A DNA stretch of 64,000 bases from an uncultured Dokdonia sp. (GCF_947492535.1 NZ_CANLNH010000004.1:1-64000), one strand, 5' to 3'. Positions 15,257 through 23,917 are shown, counted from the first letter of the stretch. The notes: generated by a model from the letters alone, not told the origin. Made by a program: numbers and translations.

Positions 15257-15328
15257 TACTACATTATAAAATAATTAATTGAGTGATAACCGTATAAATT
15301 CATCATTCCTTACGACAAAAACAATGTT

Positions 15329-16231
15329 ATGAAAAATGGAATCTATTTTTTGGTATTGAGTCTACTCATGTTAGGTTGTGCTCAAAATCAACAAAAATCC
15401 AATACAATCACACCACCAGCTATGCGTACTTCTGAATTTATTACCGTATCTAATGATGATACAGTATCACAACTTGCTACTACGATTATCCCACAACTAG
15501 AAGAGAAAGGCTTTAAGATCATTGCAAATATTGATCATAGTAATGCAGCGACAAAAGTAGGGCTTGAATTACGTCCAACGCGTACCATTATTTTTGGAAA
15601 TCCTAAAGGAGGAACCTTATTGATGCAGCAGGATCAGCGTATAGGGTTAGACCTTCCTTTGAAACTCATGATGTGGGAAGATGCCGCTGGAGATACCCAA
15701 GTAAGTTATTACAATGCCACTACTTTGACAAGTCGTTATGGGATTACAGAGCCACAAGCAGTGATTGCCAAAGTAAATGGAGCACTTGCTGGATTTACAG
15801 GAAATACCCAAATAGAAGGCGCTTCCGTAACGTCTATAACTGATCAATTAATTACAAAAAAGAGTCCGCATACTGCCGATGAGACGTTTGCAAAATTACA
15901 AGAAGTCGTGACTTCAAAAGGATTGCATACCATGGCTGTTGTCCCTCACGATAAAGCCGCTGCTAGTGTTGATCTAGAATTACGTCCTACTCGTGTATTG
16001 ATTTTTGGAAATCCAAAAGTGGGGACCTTATTAATGCAAAGTAATCAGAGTATAGGAATTGATCTTCCTTTAAAAATACTTGTACATGAAGATGAGAATG
16101 GAGCAGTATACGTGTCTTATTTTGATGCTACTTTCTTAACCAATCGTCATGGAATTACTGATAAAGATGAAGTGGTTCAAAAAGTAAATGCTGCTTTAGA
16201 TGGTATTACCAATGCAGTGATCGCTGAGTAA
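15329..16231 (+). CDS. Lipoprotein with two DUF302 domains
   Basis: 300 residues. The signal peptide ends LLMLGC with Cys17 as lipidation site. Two tandem DUF302 domains (about 40-155 and 175-293) are clear from the repeated pieces ELRPTRTIIFGNPKGGTLLM / ELRPTRVLIFGNPKVGTLLM and LDLPLK / IDLPLK. DUF302 proteins have no firm function; the fold is a small alpha/beta sandwich. Internal duplication is the main visible feature. The gene is inserted between ftsX and the DUF3098-uppP-truB block. Confidence 0.88.
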   Translation: MKNGIYFLVLSLLMLGCAQNQQKSNTITPPAMRTSEFITVSNDDTVSQLATTIIPQLEEKGFKIIANIDHSNAATKVGLELRPTRTIIFGNPKGGTLLMQQDQRIGLDLPLKLMMWEDAAGDTQVSYYNATTLTSRYGITEPQAVIAKVNGALAGFTGNTQIEGASVTSITDQLITKKSPHTADETFAKLQEVVTSKGLHTMAVVPHDKAAASVDLELRPTRVLIFGNPKVGTLLMQSNQSIGIDLPLKILVHEDENGAVYVSYFDATFLTNRHGITDKDEVVQKVNAALDGITNAVIAE

Positions 16232-16290
16232 CAATACTTTCGTATAAAATATTTTAATACACTATGCGTTAAAAGATTAAATTCTTTTTT

Positions 16291-16626
16291 ATGCGTCGTA
16301 TCATTATTCTTTCGTTTTTAGTATCATTTTTATGTGTATCATGTCTTATCCAGAACCCTAAAAAAGAAGACTGTGATGTCAAACAAATTACAGTAGCAAG
16401 GGTGTATGAGGGAGGAGATCAAGATATTGTCTTTGCAGAAGATAATGGAGGAATTTATTACATCAATAGAGGTTTAGAACAAGGATATACAATAGAAGGA
16501 GTTCGTAAGAAAGTATTAAATAAAAGTATTACTTTGCATCTGGCGAGTACGCTAATAGGGTCTTCATCTAATCATATTGCACAACTAACTGTGGGGGATG
16601 AGATTTTATTTACTGAGTTTAATTAA
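16291..16626 (+). CDS. Small putative lipoprotein
   Basis: 111 residues. MRRIIILSFLVSFLCVSC is a lipoprotein-type signal with Cys18. The remainder is a short beta-rich domain (VARVYEGGDQDIVFAEDNGG, HIAQLTVGDEILFTEF) with no recognised family. It sits between the DUF302 lipoprotein and DUF3098, with 59 and 56 bp gaps. Confidence 0.7.
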   Translation: MRRIIILSFLVSFLCVSCLIQNPKKEDCDVKQITVARVYEGGDQDIVFAEDNGGIYYINRGLEQGYTIEGVRKKVLNKSITLHLASTLIGSSSNHIAQLTVGDEILFTEFN

Positions 16627-16682
16627 ATATACTCGTATATTTGAGTTATAATTAAAAGATACCCACATAAGAATATAAAAAC

Positions 16683-16952
16683 ATGGGAGAACAAAAACGC
16701 AAAACAGTAGCAGTACAAAAGCATCAAACAGAATTTATTTTTGGTAAGAAAAATTACCAATGGATGCTTATTGGTCTAGGCGTAATCGCACTTGGTTTTA
16801 TTTTAATGTCTGGAGGCGGTAGTGATGACCCTAATGTATTTAACCCTGAAATATATCATTGGAGACGTATACGTCTTGCTCCAGCTGTTGTTTTAATAGG
16901 ATTTGGTATTGAGGTATATGCCATTCTTTTAAATCCTAATAAAGGGAAATAG
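16683..16952 (+). CDS. DUF3098 membrane protein
   Basis: 89 residues with two membrane helices (about 29-45 and 63-80) and a conserved FIFGKKNYQWMLIGLGVIALGF segment followed by LMSGGGSDDP and RRIRLAPAVVLIGF. Small proteins of this family sit between ftsX and uppP in most Flavobacteriia. The function is unknown; the position suggests a link to division or cell wall lipid recycling (inference). Confidence 0.9.
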   Translation: MGEQKRKTVAVQKHQTEFIFGKKNYQWMLIGLGVIALGFILMSGGGSDDPNVFNPEIYHWRRIRLAPAVVLIGFGIEVYAILLNPNKGK

Positions 16953-16955
16953 TAG

Positions 16956-16986
16956 TTTGTCACTTTACGTGACTAGGTTATCTTTG
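16956..16986 (+). promoter_or_regulatory. Promoter in front of uppP
   Basis: TTTG, a 19-bp spacer and TATCTTTG, ending 5 bp before the uppP ATG. Initiation about 7 nt downstream would give a leaderless or near-leaderless uppP transcript. A chance match is possible. Confidence 0.5.
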
Positions 16987-16991
16987 CATCC

Positions 16992-17789
16992 ATGAATAAT
17001 TTAGATGCACTTTTACTTGGTATTATACAAGGACTTACCGAATTTTTACCTGTTTCTTCCAGTGGACACCTTGAATTAGGGAAAGCCATTCTTGGAGACA
17101 CGTCTGTTCCAGAAGAGAGTTTGATGTTTACCGTTGTAGTTCATTTTGCTACAGCCTTAAGTACGATTGTTGTTTTTAGAAAAGATATCTGGGAGATTTT
17201 AAGAGGTCTGTTATCCTTTAAATGGAATGAAGAGACACAATTTTCTACAAAGATTATACTCTCTATGATTCCAGCAGTGATTGTAGGATTGTTTTTTGAA
17301 GAACAATTAGAAGCCTTATTTGGAGGGAATATTCTTCTGGTGGGCTGTATGCTTATTGTGACCGCTGCATTGTTATGGATGGCAGATAAAGCCAAAGACA
17401 CTCAGAAAAAAGTATCTTTTTCTAATGCTTTTGTCATTGGTATTTCACAAGCGATTGCAATGCTTCCAGGAATCTCTCGTAGTGGTGCTACCATATCGAC
17501 TTCTGTATTGTTAGGAAATGATAAAAGTAAAGCTGCTCGTTTTTCGTTCTTAATGGTAATTCCGTTAATCCTAGGAAAGATCGCTAAAGATATATTAGGA
17601 GGAGACTTAACTACAGAGGGCGGTAATGTTTCTGTTCTTATTATTGGTTTTCTCGCTGCATTTATTGCAGGTCTTGTTGCTTGTACGTGGATGATCAAAT
17701 TGGTAAAGAAAAGTAAACTGTCTTGGTTTGCGATTTACTGTTTGATTGTTGGACTGATCGCAATTGGATTTAGTTTGTATAATCGATAG
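16992..17789 (+). CDS. uppP: Undecaprenyl-diphosphatase UppP (BacA)
   Basis: 265 residues, multi-pass. Signatures are GLTEFLPVSSSGHLELGKA near residue 15-33 and MLPGISRSGATISTSVLLG near residue 157. It removes a phosphate from undecaprenyl diphosphate, recycling the lipid carrier of peptidoglycan synthesis, and overproduction is known to give bacitracin tolerance. It is followed by truB after 4 bp, so the two are translationally close. Confidence 0.96.
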   Translation: MNNLDALLLGIIQGLTEFLPVSSSGHLELGKAILGDTSVPEESLMFTVVVHFATALSTIVVFRKDIWEILRGLLSFKWNEETQFSTKIILSMIPAVIVGLFFEEQLEALFGGNILLVGCMLIVTAALLWMADKAKDTQKKVSFSNAFVIGISQAIAMLPGISRSGATISTSVLLGNDKSKAARFSFLMVIPLILGKIAKDILGGDLTTEGGNVSVLIIGFLAAFIAGLVACTWMIKLVKKSKLSWFAIYCLIVGLIAIGFSLYNR

Positions 17790-17793
17790 TACG

Positions 17794-18513
17794 ATGTCTA
17801 AAACCTCAAATCTCACAGATCAAGATTATAAAGACGGACAAGTATTACTGTTTGATAAACCGTTGGAATGGAGTTCCTTTCAATTGGTCAATAAAGTGCG
17901 TTGGTTGATCCGAAAGAATCTGAATATTAAAAAGATTAAAGTAGGACATGCAGGAACATTAGATCCGCTAGCTACTGGACTGATGATTATTTGTACAGGA
18001 AAGTTTACCAAGCGTATCCATGAGTTTATGGGGCAAGAAAAAGAATATACGGGCACTGTGATGCTTGGTGGTACAACGCCTTCGTATGATTTGGAAACAG
18101 AAGTAAATGAAACCTTTTCTATAGATCATATTACGGAAGATGCTGTATACGCTTTCGCGAAAGCGTACCAAGGCACCATCCAACAGCGCCCACCTGTATT
18201 TTCAGCATTGAAGAAAGACGGGAAACGCCTATACGAATTTGCAAGAGCTGGCGAAGCGGTGGAAGTTCCTACGCGTGAAATTACGATTTACGATTTTGAA
18301 ATCACCCGAATCGCTATGCCAGAAGTAGACTTTAGAGTACGCTGTAGTAAAGGTACATACATACGTTCACTCGCCTATGATATGGGGAGAGGATTAGATA
18401 GTGGGGCGCATCTTATAGCACTCAAAAGAACCAAAATAGGGGATTATTCCGTAGATAATGCACAAGACATTGTGACATTTGAGAATAGTTTTACAGCTCA
18501 GTATAATAGCTAA
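17794..18513 (+). CDS. truB: tRNA pseudouridine(55) synthase TruB
   Basis: 239 residues from ATG 17794. The catalytic Asp57 lies in VGHAGTLDPLATGLM. Other family pieces are QRPPVFSALKKDGKRLYEFARAGE and RCSKGTYIRSLAYDMG. It makes pseudouridine 55 in the T loop of tRNAs. The palindrome at 18148-18167 is read as VYAFAKAYQG in a helix where homologues have unrelated residues of similar length (from memory), so it changed rather than lengthened the protein. Confidence 0.95.
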   Translation: MSKTSNLTDQDYKDGQVLLFDKPLEWSSFQLVNKVRWLIRKNLNIKKIKVGHAGTLDPLATGLMIICTGKFTKRIHEFMGQEKEYTGTVMLGGTTPSYDLETEVNETFSIDHITEDAVYAFAKAYQGTIQQRPPVFSALKKDGKRLYEFARAGEAVEVPTREITIYDFEITRIAMPEVDFRVRCSKGTYIRSLAYDMGRGLDSGAHLIALKRTKIGDYSVDNAQDIVTFENSFTAQYNS

Positions 18514-18566
18514 AGACTGTTAATCGTTTACTTAATATAGGAGATTTTGATTATTTTAGACACCTT

Positions 18567-19292
18567 ATGAAATTGAGCTCACAAGATAAATCCATGCTTA
18601 TTACGTTTTCGGGCGCAAGTTTTTTGGTGCTCGTTTTTTTCTTTTTAGGGGTAAAGCCGTATCAAAATCCAAATCCTGAGGAAGAGTTTATAGAGATTCC
18701 TGTAATTCAAGAGCCGCTGGCAGAAGAAGAGCTTGAAGAAAAAGAAACAACGACTCAAAAATCGATAGTAAAAAGTCATCAAGCCTATAATTCGAATGAA
18801 TTACGCAATGAAAGTAAAGCGTTGTTTTCTGAAGATGATCCTATACGTCAAGCAATAGAGCAACAACAATTGCAAAGTGTAGAAGATCTAGAAGCCGAAA
18901 ATGAAAGGATATTGGATGAGCACAAAAAGTCTCGTGAACTTGCTATGGCAGAGCGTAACGAATTGGTTAAAGCTCAAATTGAAGCCAGAGAGAAAGAACG
19001 TAATAGTAAGAAAGGAAATAGAGAGAGTACGGTATCTTATAATCTTAAAGAAAGAAATGCCATTGTGATTCCTAATCCAGTATATACCTGTGATGCTTTT
19101 GGAAAAATTGTGCTAGATATAGAGGTGAATAGTACCGGAGTGATCATTAAGAAAGAATATAATAAAAAAGCATCCACTTCTTCTAATGGATGCTTAATCG
19201 ATCAGGCGCTTTCATATGCTTCTGATGCGCTATTTAATAGTACGTCTACAGTTTCTCAAAAAGGAACCATTACGTTTAATTTTCAGGGGTAG
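18567..19292 (+). CDS. TonB-like periplasm-spanning protein
   Basis: 241 residues. A cytoplasmic start, one membrane helix (residues 11-30), an acidic then charged helical linker (about 40-150, coiled-coil-like EAENERILDEHKKSRELAMAE) and a compact C-terminal domain (about 165-241) that reads like a degenerate TonB C-terminal domain (CDAFGKIVLDIEVNSTGVI..., ending GTITFNFQG). It may transmit energy or anchor an envelope complex. Co-oriented 53 bp after truB. TonB-family assignment is tentative. Confidence 0.7.
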   Translation: MKLSSQDKSMLITFSGASFLVLVFFFLGVKPYQNPNPEEEFIEIPVIQEPLAEEELEEKETTTQKSIVKSHQAYNSNELRNESKALFSEDDPIRQAIEQQQLQSVEDLEAENERILDEHKKSRELAMAERNELVKAQIEAREKERNSKKGNRESTVSYNLKERNAIVIPNPVYTCDAFGKIVLDIEVNSTGVIIKKEYNKKASTSSNGCLIDQALSYASDALFNSTSTVSQKGTITFNFQG

Positions 19293-19334
19293 TAGTTGTC
19301 TGCTCAGTCTTAGAAATAGTATAACTTAACCACG

Positions 19335-19349
19335 GAACTTTAAGAGTTC
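19335..19349 (+). terminator. Small hairpin after the TonB-like gene
   Basis: GAACT-TTAAG-AGTTC, 43 bp after the stop, without a clear T run. A weak terminator candidate. Confidence 0.25.
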
Positions 19350-19359
19350 GTATAAATTG

Positions 19360-19409
19360 TTAATGGTTATTCGTAAATAGTGAATACACAACTAATGAAT
19401 AACCATTAA
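19360..19409. repeat. 13-bp perfect inverted repeat
   Basis: TTAATGGTTATTC (19360-19372) and GAATAACCATTAA (19397-19409) with a 24-nt loop. It immediately precedes the larger nested element. Confidence 0.75.
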
Positions 19410-19415
19410 TTAAAA

Positions 19416-19571
19416 TAACCCGTTGTGCATTTGATTCTATTTCTACTACTTTTTCCCCTACCCTAAAGGGTGAATAGTAGAAATTTTCATTCCATCCTTT
19501 AGGATTTGAGGAAAAGAATGAAAATATAACATCTAAACCCACTCTATTTTTTCTAAATGCACAACGGGTTA
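19416..19571. repeat. Nested inverted-repeat element (MITE-like or structured RNA)
   Basis: A 17-bp perfect terminal inverted repeat (TAACCCGTTGTGCATTT, 19416-19432 and 19555-19571) encloses two further stems. The first is ATTTCTACTA / TAGTAGAAAT (19439-19448, 19475-19484) with CCCTAAAGGG at its tip. The second is ATTTTCATTC / GAATGAAAAT (19483-19492, 19516-19525) with ATCCTTTAGGAT at its tip. The whole forms a three-way-junction fold. No convincing gene lies inside. It sits between convergent genes. A TIR-bounded non-autonomous element or a structured RNA are both possible. Confidence 0.7.
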
Positions 19572-19594
19572 AAATAGTATAAAAGTAAAGAGGT

Positions 19595-20206
19595 TTAGTC
19601 TAGCAAGTGTAAAAGATCTTCTACTGTATTTTGTCCTTTGTCTTTGTTATACCAAACTTGTAAATCTTGTTTGAATTCTGGAGTAAGCTTACCATGTGCT
19701 TCTTTATAGTCATTTACCATCTTGGTAGCCTCAGAAGGTCGTGGTCCCCAATCTGAAATTACATTTCCAGAGGTATTATCTATTGCTACGAGCTTAGGAA
19801 TAGAACGTCCTCCATTGTATAAAAAGGCATCTATTAGTTCTAAATTTTCATCTCGCAATACAACTTTTACATCAATTCCATCAGAAAGGTCTGCTATTTT
19901 TTGTATTACAGGCATTGTTTGAGCAGCATCACCACACCAACTTTCTGTAATCACAAGCCAAGTCACATTGCCTTTAAAATCTTGAATTTTTGCAATGTCT
20001 TCTTCTTTTATTTTTGTGGTTTTATCCAGACGCTTCATACGTCGTTGGTTGAGCATCGTATAATTTGTTAATGCTTCTGTTTGGTTAGGTCCTGTGCTCG
20101 TTTCGTTGGCAGCATGGTCATCTACTAATTGCCTATATGCTTGATACGAGATTGCTTTTGGAAGCGCTTCTTGTACAATTTGTTCTCTTGATTTTTCTAC
20201 CATTGT
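19595..20206 (-). CDS. Thioredoxin-fold protein with a single active-site Cys
   Basis: About 203 residues from MVEKSREQ at 20206 (an ATG 9 bp upstream is possible). The centre has VTWLVITESWCGDAAQTMPVIQK, which is the thioredoxin active-site position with the second Cys replaced by Ala, and RSIPKLVAID supplies the cis-Pro loop. Proteins of this kind are common in Bacteroidota and are annotated thioredoxin family. One Cys means ordinary dithiol reduction is unlikely; a binding or monothiol role is inferred. No signal peptide. Confidence 0.85.
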   Translation of the reverse strand, partial: TMVEKSREQIVQEALPKAISYQAYRQLVDDHAANETSTGPNQTEALTNYTMLNQRRMKRLDKTTKIKEEDIAKIQDFKGNVTWLVITESWCGDAAQTMPVIQKIADLSDGIDVKVVLRDENLELIDAFLYNGGRSIPKLVAIDNTSGNVISDWGPRPSEATKMVNDYKEAHGKLTPEFKQDLQVWYNKDKGQNTVEDLLHLLD

Positions 20207-20457
20207 TTTCATAATCTGTATGTCGACAAAGAAAAGACGAACTTACATTTCTATAATTGTCTAAATTACACTTTTTGAAGTCAAAAAGAGAAAAGAGACT
20301 CAATCATTATATTCTACATATAAATGCAGTGATGTATATAGTTATAGAAACATAAGTCTGTGTTTTATTTATGTCTATTTATCCTCTGTTTTTAGATTCA
20401 TATGAATATAGTAGCCGTTTTAAATTATCTTTATAACACACTTTTAATTATAGCAAA

Positions 20458-21033
20458 ATGACAAAACATAAATGCGGCTGGTGTGTAGGCGATGATCTAT
20501 ATGAAGCATATCACGATAATGAGTGGGGAACTCCACTAAAAGATGAAGATTTACTGTTTGAATTTTTAGTATTAGAAACCTTCCAAGCGGGTTTGAGTTG
20601 GATTACTATTTTGCGTAAACGAGAGAATTTTAGAGTGGCTTTTGATCGTTTTGATTATAAGCGTATTGCGCAATATGATGAGCATAAGATTGCTGATCTT
20701 CTTCAAGATGCAGGGATTATTCGTAATAAATTGAAAGTACGAGCAACGGTGACGAATGCTAAGTTATATATGGAGATCCAAAAGGAGTTTGGGAGTTTTT
20801 CTAAATACCTTTGGGATTATGTAGATAATACACCCATTCAAAATAGCTGGAATCATTATAAAGACTGCCCTGCAAATACACCTTTAAGTGATCAGATTAG
20901 TAAAGACTTAAAGAAACGTGGTTTTAAGTTTGTAGGTTCTACCGTGATTTACGCATTTATGCAAGCTATTGGGATGGTGAATGATCATGCGGTTGGGTGT
21001 TATCGTTATAAAGAAGTGCAAGCACTTTCTTAA
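20458..21033 (+). CDS. tag: DNA-3-methyladenine glycosylase I
   Basis: 191 residues. KCGWCVGDDLYEAYHDNEWG carries zinc ligands Cys6 and His19; C-terminal MVNDHAVGCYRY supplies the last His and Cys. Glu40 in LVLETFQAGLSWITILRKREN matches the catalytic-pocket Glu of E. coli TAG. It removes 3-methyladenine from alkylated DNA. It stands alone and is convergent with aat. Confidence 0.95.
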   Translation: MTKHKCGWCVGDDLYEAYHDNEWGTPLKDEDLLFEFLVLETFQAGLSWITILRKRENFRVAFDRFDYKRIAQYDEHKIADLLQDAGIIRNKLKVRATVTNAKLYMEIQKEFGSFSKYLWDYVDNTPIQNSWNHYKDCPANTPLSDQISKDLKKRGFKFVGSTVIYAFMQAIGMVNDHAVGCYRYKEVQALS

Positions 21034-21053
21034 GTTTCTTAATCCTCATTTAA

Positions 21054-21072
21054 CCTCTCCCTTTGGGAGAGG
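21054..21072. terminator. Hairpin between tag and aat
   Basis: CCTCTCCC-TTT-GGGAGAGG, 20 bp after tag. It is a REP-like hairpin and probably a bidirectional terminator. Confidence 0.55.
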
Positions 21073-21082
21073 AATTCATATA

Positions 21083-21763
21083 TTATAACGTTCCTTCCCC
21101 TTCAGGAGGAAGGGATGTAGGGATGGAAGATAAGTACTTTAAAAAATCTTCTCTGGGAATTTCGGCAGCGCCGAGAGTGGCAAGGTGGTCAGTATACATT
21201 TGACAATCAATAAGACGGTAATTTTGCTGGGTTAGCTTTCGCGAAAGCGTAATAAACCCCACTTTACTTGCGTTACTAACTTTAGAAAACATGCTTTCGC
21301 CACAGAATATGCCTTTGTCTTTTAAATCGATCCCGTAGAGACCGCCAACCAATTGATCGTTTTTCCAAACTTCTACAGAAATACAGTGTCCCATTTCATG
21401 TAATTTGAGATATGCAGCCACCATAGCATTGGTAATCCAGGTGTCATCTTGTTCTTTTCTTTTCATGCGTTTGCAATGGAGAATAACCTCTAGAAAACGC
21501 TGATTATAGGTGACTCTAAAAGTGTCATCACGTAACACTTTACGCATCGATTTGGAGACGTGTACTTCTTCAGGTTTCACGACCATACGCGGGTCAGGAC
21601 TCCACCATAAGGCCATTTGCCCTTCATTAAACCAAGGAAAAATACCAGAATGATAGGCTAGCATCAAACGATTTGGATGTAAATCACCGCCTACCGCAAG
21701 CAAACCATCTTCTTCAGCATGAGAAGGATGTGGGAAAGCGATATGATCTGTGAGAATGTGCAT
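21083..21763 (-). CDS. aat: Leucyl/phenylalanyl-tRNA--protein transferase
   Basis: 226 residues. Family pieces: LLAVGGDLHPNRLMLAYHSGIFPWF, WWSPDPRMV and LVGGLYGIDLKDKGIFCGESMFS. It attaches Leu or Phe to proteins with N-terminal Arg or Lys, feeding the ClpS/ClpAP N-degron route. The palindrome at 21234-21249 is read as LSRKLT. The tail IPTSLPPEGEGTL is encoded by a repeat hairpin (21093-21113), so the reading frame runs into a REP-like sequence, as in panE. Confidence 0.94.
   Translation of the reverse strand: MHILTDHIAFPHPSHAEEDGLLAVGGDLHPNRLMLAYHSGIFPWFNEGQMALWWSPDPRMVVKPEEVHVSKSMRKVLRDDTFRVTYNQRFLEVILHCKRMKRKEQDDTWITNAMVAAYLKLHEMGHCISVEVWKNDQLVGGLYGIDLKDKGIFCGESMFSKVSNASKVGFITLSRKLTQQNYRLIDCQMYTDHLATLGAAEIPREDFLKYLSSIPTSLPPEGEGTL
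21093..21113. repeat. REP-like hairpin encoding the Aat tail
   Basis: CCTTCCCC-TTCAG-GAGGAAGG-type imperfect hairpin inside the 3' end of aat. Confidence 0.55.
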
Positions 21764-21806
21764 TTATTTTTTAAAATTCCAAATTACAAAAATCGACGTT
21801 CTAAAA

Positions 21807-23165
21807 TCATAACAATAACAATCCTAAAATATAAATAGCACTTCCTACTACCATCAGGATAAGGGTATATGGAAGAATTTCTTTGGCTTTTAGTTTCGTA
21901 ATACCCAGTAATGGTAATGCCCAGAAGGGTTGTAACATATTGGTGACCTGATCTCCATAGGCTAACGCCATGATTGCTTTTGGTAATGGAACACCAAGTG
22001 AAAGGGCACTTTCTATGACAATGGGCCCTTGTATCGCCCATTGGCCACCGCCACTTGGTACAAAAATATTGACGAGACCTGCGCTGCAAAATGTGAATAT
22101 AGGAAGTGTCGTCTCTGTAGCAACAGCGATAAATGCATCACTAATCATCGTTACCATGCCTGTGCTTTTCATAATTCCCATAATGCCAAAATATAAAGGG
22201 AATTGTATTAAAATTCCGCTAGCGCCTCCAATGGCTTCTTCGACAGCTTTGAGAAATTTTTTGAAATTGCCGTGTAAAATAATACCCAGTCCTAGCATTA
22301 GAAAATTAAGCATGTTAGGGGATAATGATTTTCCATAATATCGTGCAAAAAAGGCAGTAAGGAGTATAAAGCCAAACCCTATGGCTAGTAATTTGGAGTT
22401 GTCTAGTTTGTCATTTTTTTCTTGATCTTCGGTTGTTGTTTTTGGTGTGTTGAAATCTGGGAGTTCTGTTGTTTTTCCATTTCGCGAAAGCAAATAAAAA
22501 GTAAAAGGGACCACAATAAGGAGAATTCCAAATATGAGTAGATTCCACCAGCTAAAAATAGTTTGCTGACTTGTAATAATTTCTGGGATAGCTGCTAGAT
22601 TTTCTGATGAGAGAATACCAGTCATCATATCTGGGATATGATTCTTTTCGGCGGCTTTTAATGGAGCAGAACCGCTCATGCCTCCGTGCCAAACCATCAA
22701 ACCAATATACCCTGCAGCGCCTACCAGTGGGTAGTTGATTTTAAATCCTTTTTCTAGTGCAGCTTCTCCGATCTTACGAGCCATAATAGCTCCAAAAATG
22801 AGCCCTAACCCCCAATTAAAAAAAGCCACAAGCATCGTCGTAATACTTACAAGTATCACAGCGCTAGTCGTATCTTTTGCATATACGGTGAGTTTGGAAA
22901 TGAGCCAACTCATTGGTTTGCTTAAGACTAAGACATTCCCTAGTACAAGAATAAGCATCATTTGATAGGCAAAAACGAGTAAGTTGTTATTCCAGATACC
23001 TTCTTCCCAAAATTGTAAAATAGCAATTAGGTGTGCTGTTTCAGAGGGGTTTTCTGTAAAAACTAAAGCTAATACCATCGTAAGTAGCGTGAGTAAAATA
23101 GCAATTACAAATGGAGATGGGATATACTTTTGAAAAAGGGTTTCTATAGTTTTTGTGATAGGCAT
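21807..23165 (-). CDS. Short-chain fatty acid transporter, AtoE family
   Basis: 452 residues with about 11-12 membrane helices. AtoE-type pieces are IPSPFVIAILLTLLTM near the start, FFNWGLGLIFGAIMARKIGEAA, GAAGYIGLMVWHGGMSGSAPLKAA and FVPSGGGQWAIQGPIVI. The E. coli member is linked to acetoacetate and butyrate uptake. The substrate here is inferred only. The half palindrome at 22479-22491 gives LLSRNGK in a cytoplasmic loop. Single gene, 43 bp upstream of aat on the same strand. Confidence 0.9.
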   Translation of the reverse strand: MPITKTIETLFQKYIPSPFVIAILLTLLTMVLALVFTENPSETAHLIAILQFWEEGIWNNNLLVFAYQMMLILVLGNVLVLSKPMSWLISKLTVYAKDTTSAVILVSITTMLVAFFNWGLGLIFGAIMARKIGEAALEKGFKINYPLVGAAGYIGLMVWHGGMSGSAPLKAAEKNHIPDMMTGILSSENLAAIPEIITSQQTIFSWWNLLIFGILLIVVPFTFYLLSRNGKTTELPDFNTPKTTTEDQEKNDKLDNSKLLAIGFGFILLTAFFARYYGKSLSPNMLNFLMLGLGIILHGNFKKFLKAVEEAIGGASGILIQFPLYFGIMGIMKSTGMVTMISDAFIAVATETTLPIFTFCSAGLVNIFVPSGGGQWAIQGPIVIESALSLGVPLPKAIMALAYGDQVTNMLQPFWALPLLGITKLKAKEILPYTLILMVVGSAIYILGLLLL

Positions 23166-23338
23166 ATGAGTACTACACGATTATGAGGTGCATAAAGTAG
23201 AAAGATACTAAAAAGGATTTATGACTATATGTTTATAAAGCTACATAGTTCATAATATTCTTTAAATACTATGAAATAGTTATCTCACAGAGATAGGCAT
23301 GCCATCTAAAATGAATACGAGAATTGGAATGTTAAGTC

Positions 23339-23365
23339 AAAGACCCCGCTGAAAAAGCGGGGTTA
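23339..23365. terminator. Hairpin ACCCCGC / GCGGGGT
   Basis: GACCCCGCTGAAAAAGCGGGGTT, strong stem. It may be a second terminator for the DUF3127 gene on the minus strand. Confidence 0.5.
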
Positions 23366-23428
23366 GTTCAACTAATTATTTTTAATACGTTGCTATGCAA
23401 CTTTTTAAAATAATGTTTCACTAATAAA

Positions 23429-23460
23429 AAAACCCGCAGCTAAGGGGATAACTGCGGGTG
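23429..23460 (-). terminator. Terminator of the DUF3127 gene
   Basis: On the minus strand ACCCGCAGTTATC...GCTGCGGGT followed by seven T, about 35 bp after the stop. Confidence 0.75.
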
Positions 23461-23493
23461 AAGTGGAACTTTTAGGGGTTCCAAGATGATTAC

Positions 23494-23877
23494 CTAAAAC
23501 GGCAAATCATCATGATCTTCAGTATTCAGGTTGCTAGCAGGTTCAAAAGCATCTGCTGGTGGTACTGGTGGCATGTCTGGAGCTCCTTGTGGTGCTGCAG
23601 CTTGTAAATTTTCTATACGCCACCCCTGTATACTATTAAAATATTTTGTTTCGCCTTGTGGATTTACCCACTCGCGACCTCTCAAATTGATGCTAATTTT
23701 TACATTTTGCCCAACTTGATAGTTATTAAGCAAATCTGTTTTGTCTTGAACAAATTCCACCATAATGTGCTGTGGATATTGCTCTTCTGTTGTTACAACG
23801 ATTTCACGTTTTCTGAATCCATTACTACCGAAGGTTTGTGTTTCTCCGATCATTTTTACTTTTCCTTGTACTTCCAT
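23494..23877 (-). CDS. DUF3127 protein
   Basis: 127 residues. MEVQGKVKMIGETQTFGSNGFRKREIVVTTEEQYPQHIMVEF and QVGQNVKISINLRGREWVNPQGETKYFNSIQGWRIE are the DUF3127 signature. The C-terminus is proline-rich and ends in an acidic tail (NTEDHDDLPF) like that of single-strand DNA-binding proteins. An OB-fold with an SSB-like tip suggests a DNA-maintenance role (inference). Single gene with its own terminator. Confidence 0.88.
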   Translation of the reverse strand: MEVQGKVKMIGETQTFGSNGFRKREIVVTTEEQYPQHIMVEFVQDKTDLLNNYQVGQNVKISINLRGREWVNPQGETKYFNSIQGWRIENLQAAAPQGAPDMPPVPPADAFEPASNLNTEDHDDLPF

Positions 23878-23917
23878 CTCTCAAATAAGAATTATAGGGT
23901 GTAAATGTAGCTAAAAA

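Larger units (their letters stand above)
23166..23493. other. Gap with two terminator hairpins
   Basis: No gene seen. It holds hairpins at 23339-23365 and 23429-23460 described separately; the remainder is AT-rich without recognised structure. Confidence 0.5.

Noticed and set aside
19360-19542. 60-residue minus-strand frame
   Set aside because: It lies entirely within the nested inverted-repeat element and has no start signal or homologous look.
21784-22089. 101-residue minus-strand frame overlapping the fatty acid transporter
   Set aside because: It is a frame-shifted shadow of the transporter 3' end.
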